From the NCBI GenBank assembly GCA_018398805.1, contig JAGFBZ010002147.1:124001-188000 (forward strand): a DNA stretch of 64,000 nucleotides, written 5' to 3'. The translations under genes were made by a program, and so were the position numbers. The notes under the pieces are model-generated. The model was not told where the DNA came from and did not search any database. It saw only the letters and a list, made by a program, of their open reading frames with translations. Positions 63,111-64,000 of the stretch are shown here, piece after piece (positions within the stretch are counted from its first letter, which is position 1; each line of letters starts with the position of its first letter). The stretch comes from Hirundichthys speculiger. Lineage: Eukaryota > Chordata > Actinopteri > Beloniformes > Exocoetidae.

Positions 63111-64000
63111 TTCAACAAAGATGTTGCAAACTGCAACTTTGTAAGATGAGGAGGGGCATACCTGTCTTGACATGTGGCCGTTGTGCTGGAGTTCAGCCAC
63201 CATTTGACTAAATCTCCAACTGAGACTGGCAATTACCTCTTCTGTTGATGTTCTGGTAAACTGCAAAATGAGGTCCTCTGAGATGGGAATTCTTTGAGCT
63301 TTGGTGCAAATTTGCTTGGATCCTCTAAAACTTCCTTAAAGAGTCATATCAGCTCAACAATAAAACCGAGAAAATGTGTCTACAGTTAGTTTAATTTAAT
63401 TTAATTAACTCCTTCATTGTAAGTTTTGTGTTATATTTATTTTGCAATGCCAAAGACATTCCCAGCCTTTTGATTAACATTTACAATAAAAGTAGCTTTT
63501 GGTGCGAGCTGAATTCTTAATATAAACTTAAGTTCTAAAGCACAAAGTTGTGTTTGCCTTGATCAACACACTGGTTGCACCACATTGTTCGGCATGGTGT
63601 CATCAAGTTCATTCACGTGTCCACAGAGACAGAAGAACTTCTAATTAGGATGCATGCAGTTAAAATGTGTGGAGGCTGGTAGGATAACTTGACAAATAAT
63701 TATGCTTCCTTTTTTAAAAGATGGTAAAATTAAATAAACTGCAATTATCTGGATCAAAAAAAAACTGTGTCTACATCTGTTTTATGTCAAGTTATGGTTC
63801 AATGCTCGTCTGAAAATATTAACTCTGTGTATGTGCAAACATCCTCGTACACTGACACTGTACTCACAAGGCCTTTGTTCAAATACTGACTGCAAATAAA
63901 CACAGGTATGACACTGATAGAAGTTTGCACTTCTGATTCTTCTACACAGCCAAACACTGATGAAACACTGCCAGCTTATATTAGTAGTAAGTATATGGAA
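63111..64000. other. No recognised feature
   Basis: AT-rich sequence to the window end without coding motif or repeat. Confidence 0.5.

Overview
This window looks like intergenic or intronic DNA from a bony (teleost) fish. The evidence is the repeat content: a nearly full-length L2/CR1-group LINE with the teleost-type 3' end, several Rex3-type RTE LINE copies ending in (GATG)n, Tc1-like, hAT, PIF/Harbinger, piggyBac and pogo-like DNA transposons, tRNA-headed SINEs, and long TA, TG and A/T microsatellites. I found no intact host gene, tRNA or snRNA gene, CRISPR array or operon. Almost every recognisable protein signature belongs to a transposable element, usually broken by stops or frameshifts. 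The one remnant that resembles something else is a HECT-like (E3 ubiquitin ligase-type) domain near 53.7-55.9 kb. The species cannot be told from the sequence alone.

Layout. 1-6312: L2-type LINE (+), split by a solo LTR that was itself split by a Harbinger element, which in turn holds a Rex3 3' tail. 6.8-7.3 kb: Rex3 piece. 9.8-10.5 kb: TIR element with subterminal TTAATTC repeats. 10.6 kb: long TA tract. 11.35-12.26 kb: L1-type ORF1. 12.3-13.6 kb: 5' end of an LTR retrotransposon (minus) with a tRNA-Pro-type primer site. 13.7-14.4 kb: Tc1 pieces. 16.2-18.4 kb: pogo and Harbinger debris plus a SINE. 18.4-19.6 kb: minisatellite split by a hAT element. 22.6-23.5 kb: GC-rich block and a LINE piece. 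23.8-27 kb: Charlie-like hAT (minus) containing a second hAT (itself holding a LINE end) and a solo LTR.

28-36 kb holds Tc1, Rex3, SINE, hAT and LINE fragments. 36.5-38.8 kb has a Tc1 and a Rex3 copy (both minus); the Rex3 copy contains a 171-bp piece of 28S rRNA flanked by a 6-bp direct repeat. 39.2-39.6 kb: second copy of the solo LTR family. 42.9-44.7 kb: CpG-rich retroposon and a TA-flanked MITE. 47-50 kb: SINE, tandem-repeat-rich retroelement-like block, Tc1, MITE and a piggyBac piece with an apparent intron. 50.1-51.8 kb: second L2 copy (minus). 53.7-55.9 kb: HECT-like remnant interrupted by Harbinger. 56-59.5 kb: minisatellite related to the L2 3' UTR, interrupted by a hAT, interrupted by the same solo LTR family seen at 2.8 kb. 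61.6-62.7 kb: another RTE LINE (minus). 62.7-63.1 kb: SINE.

The most informative content is the order of insertions. Several junctions keep clean target-site duplications (TSDs), and the second L2 copy serves as an empty-site reference, so relative ages can be read directly from the sequence.
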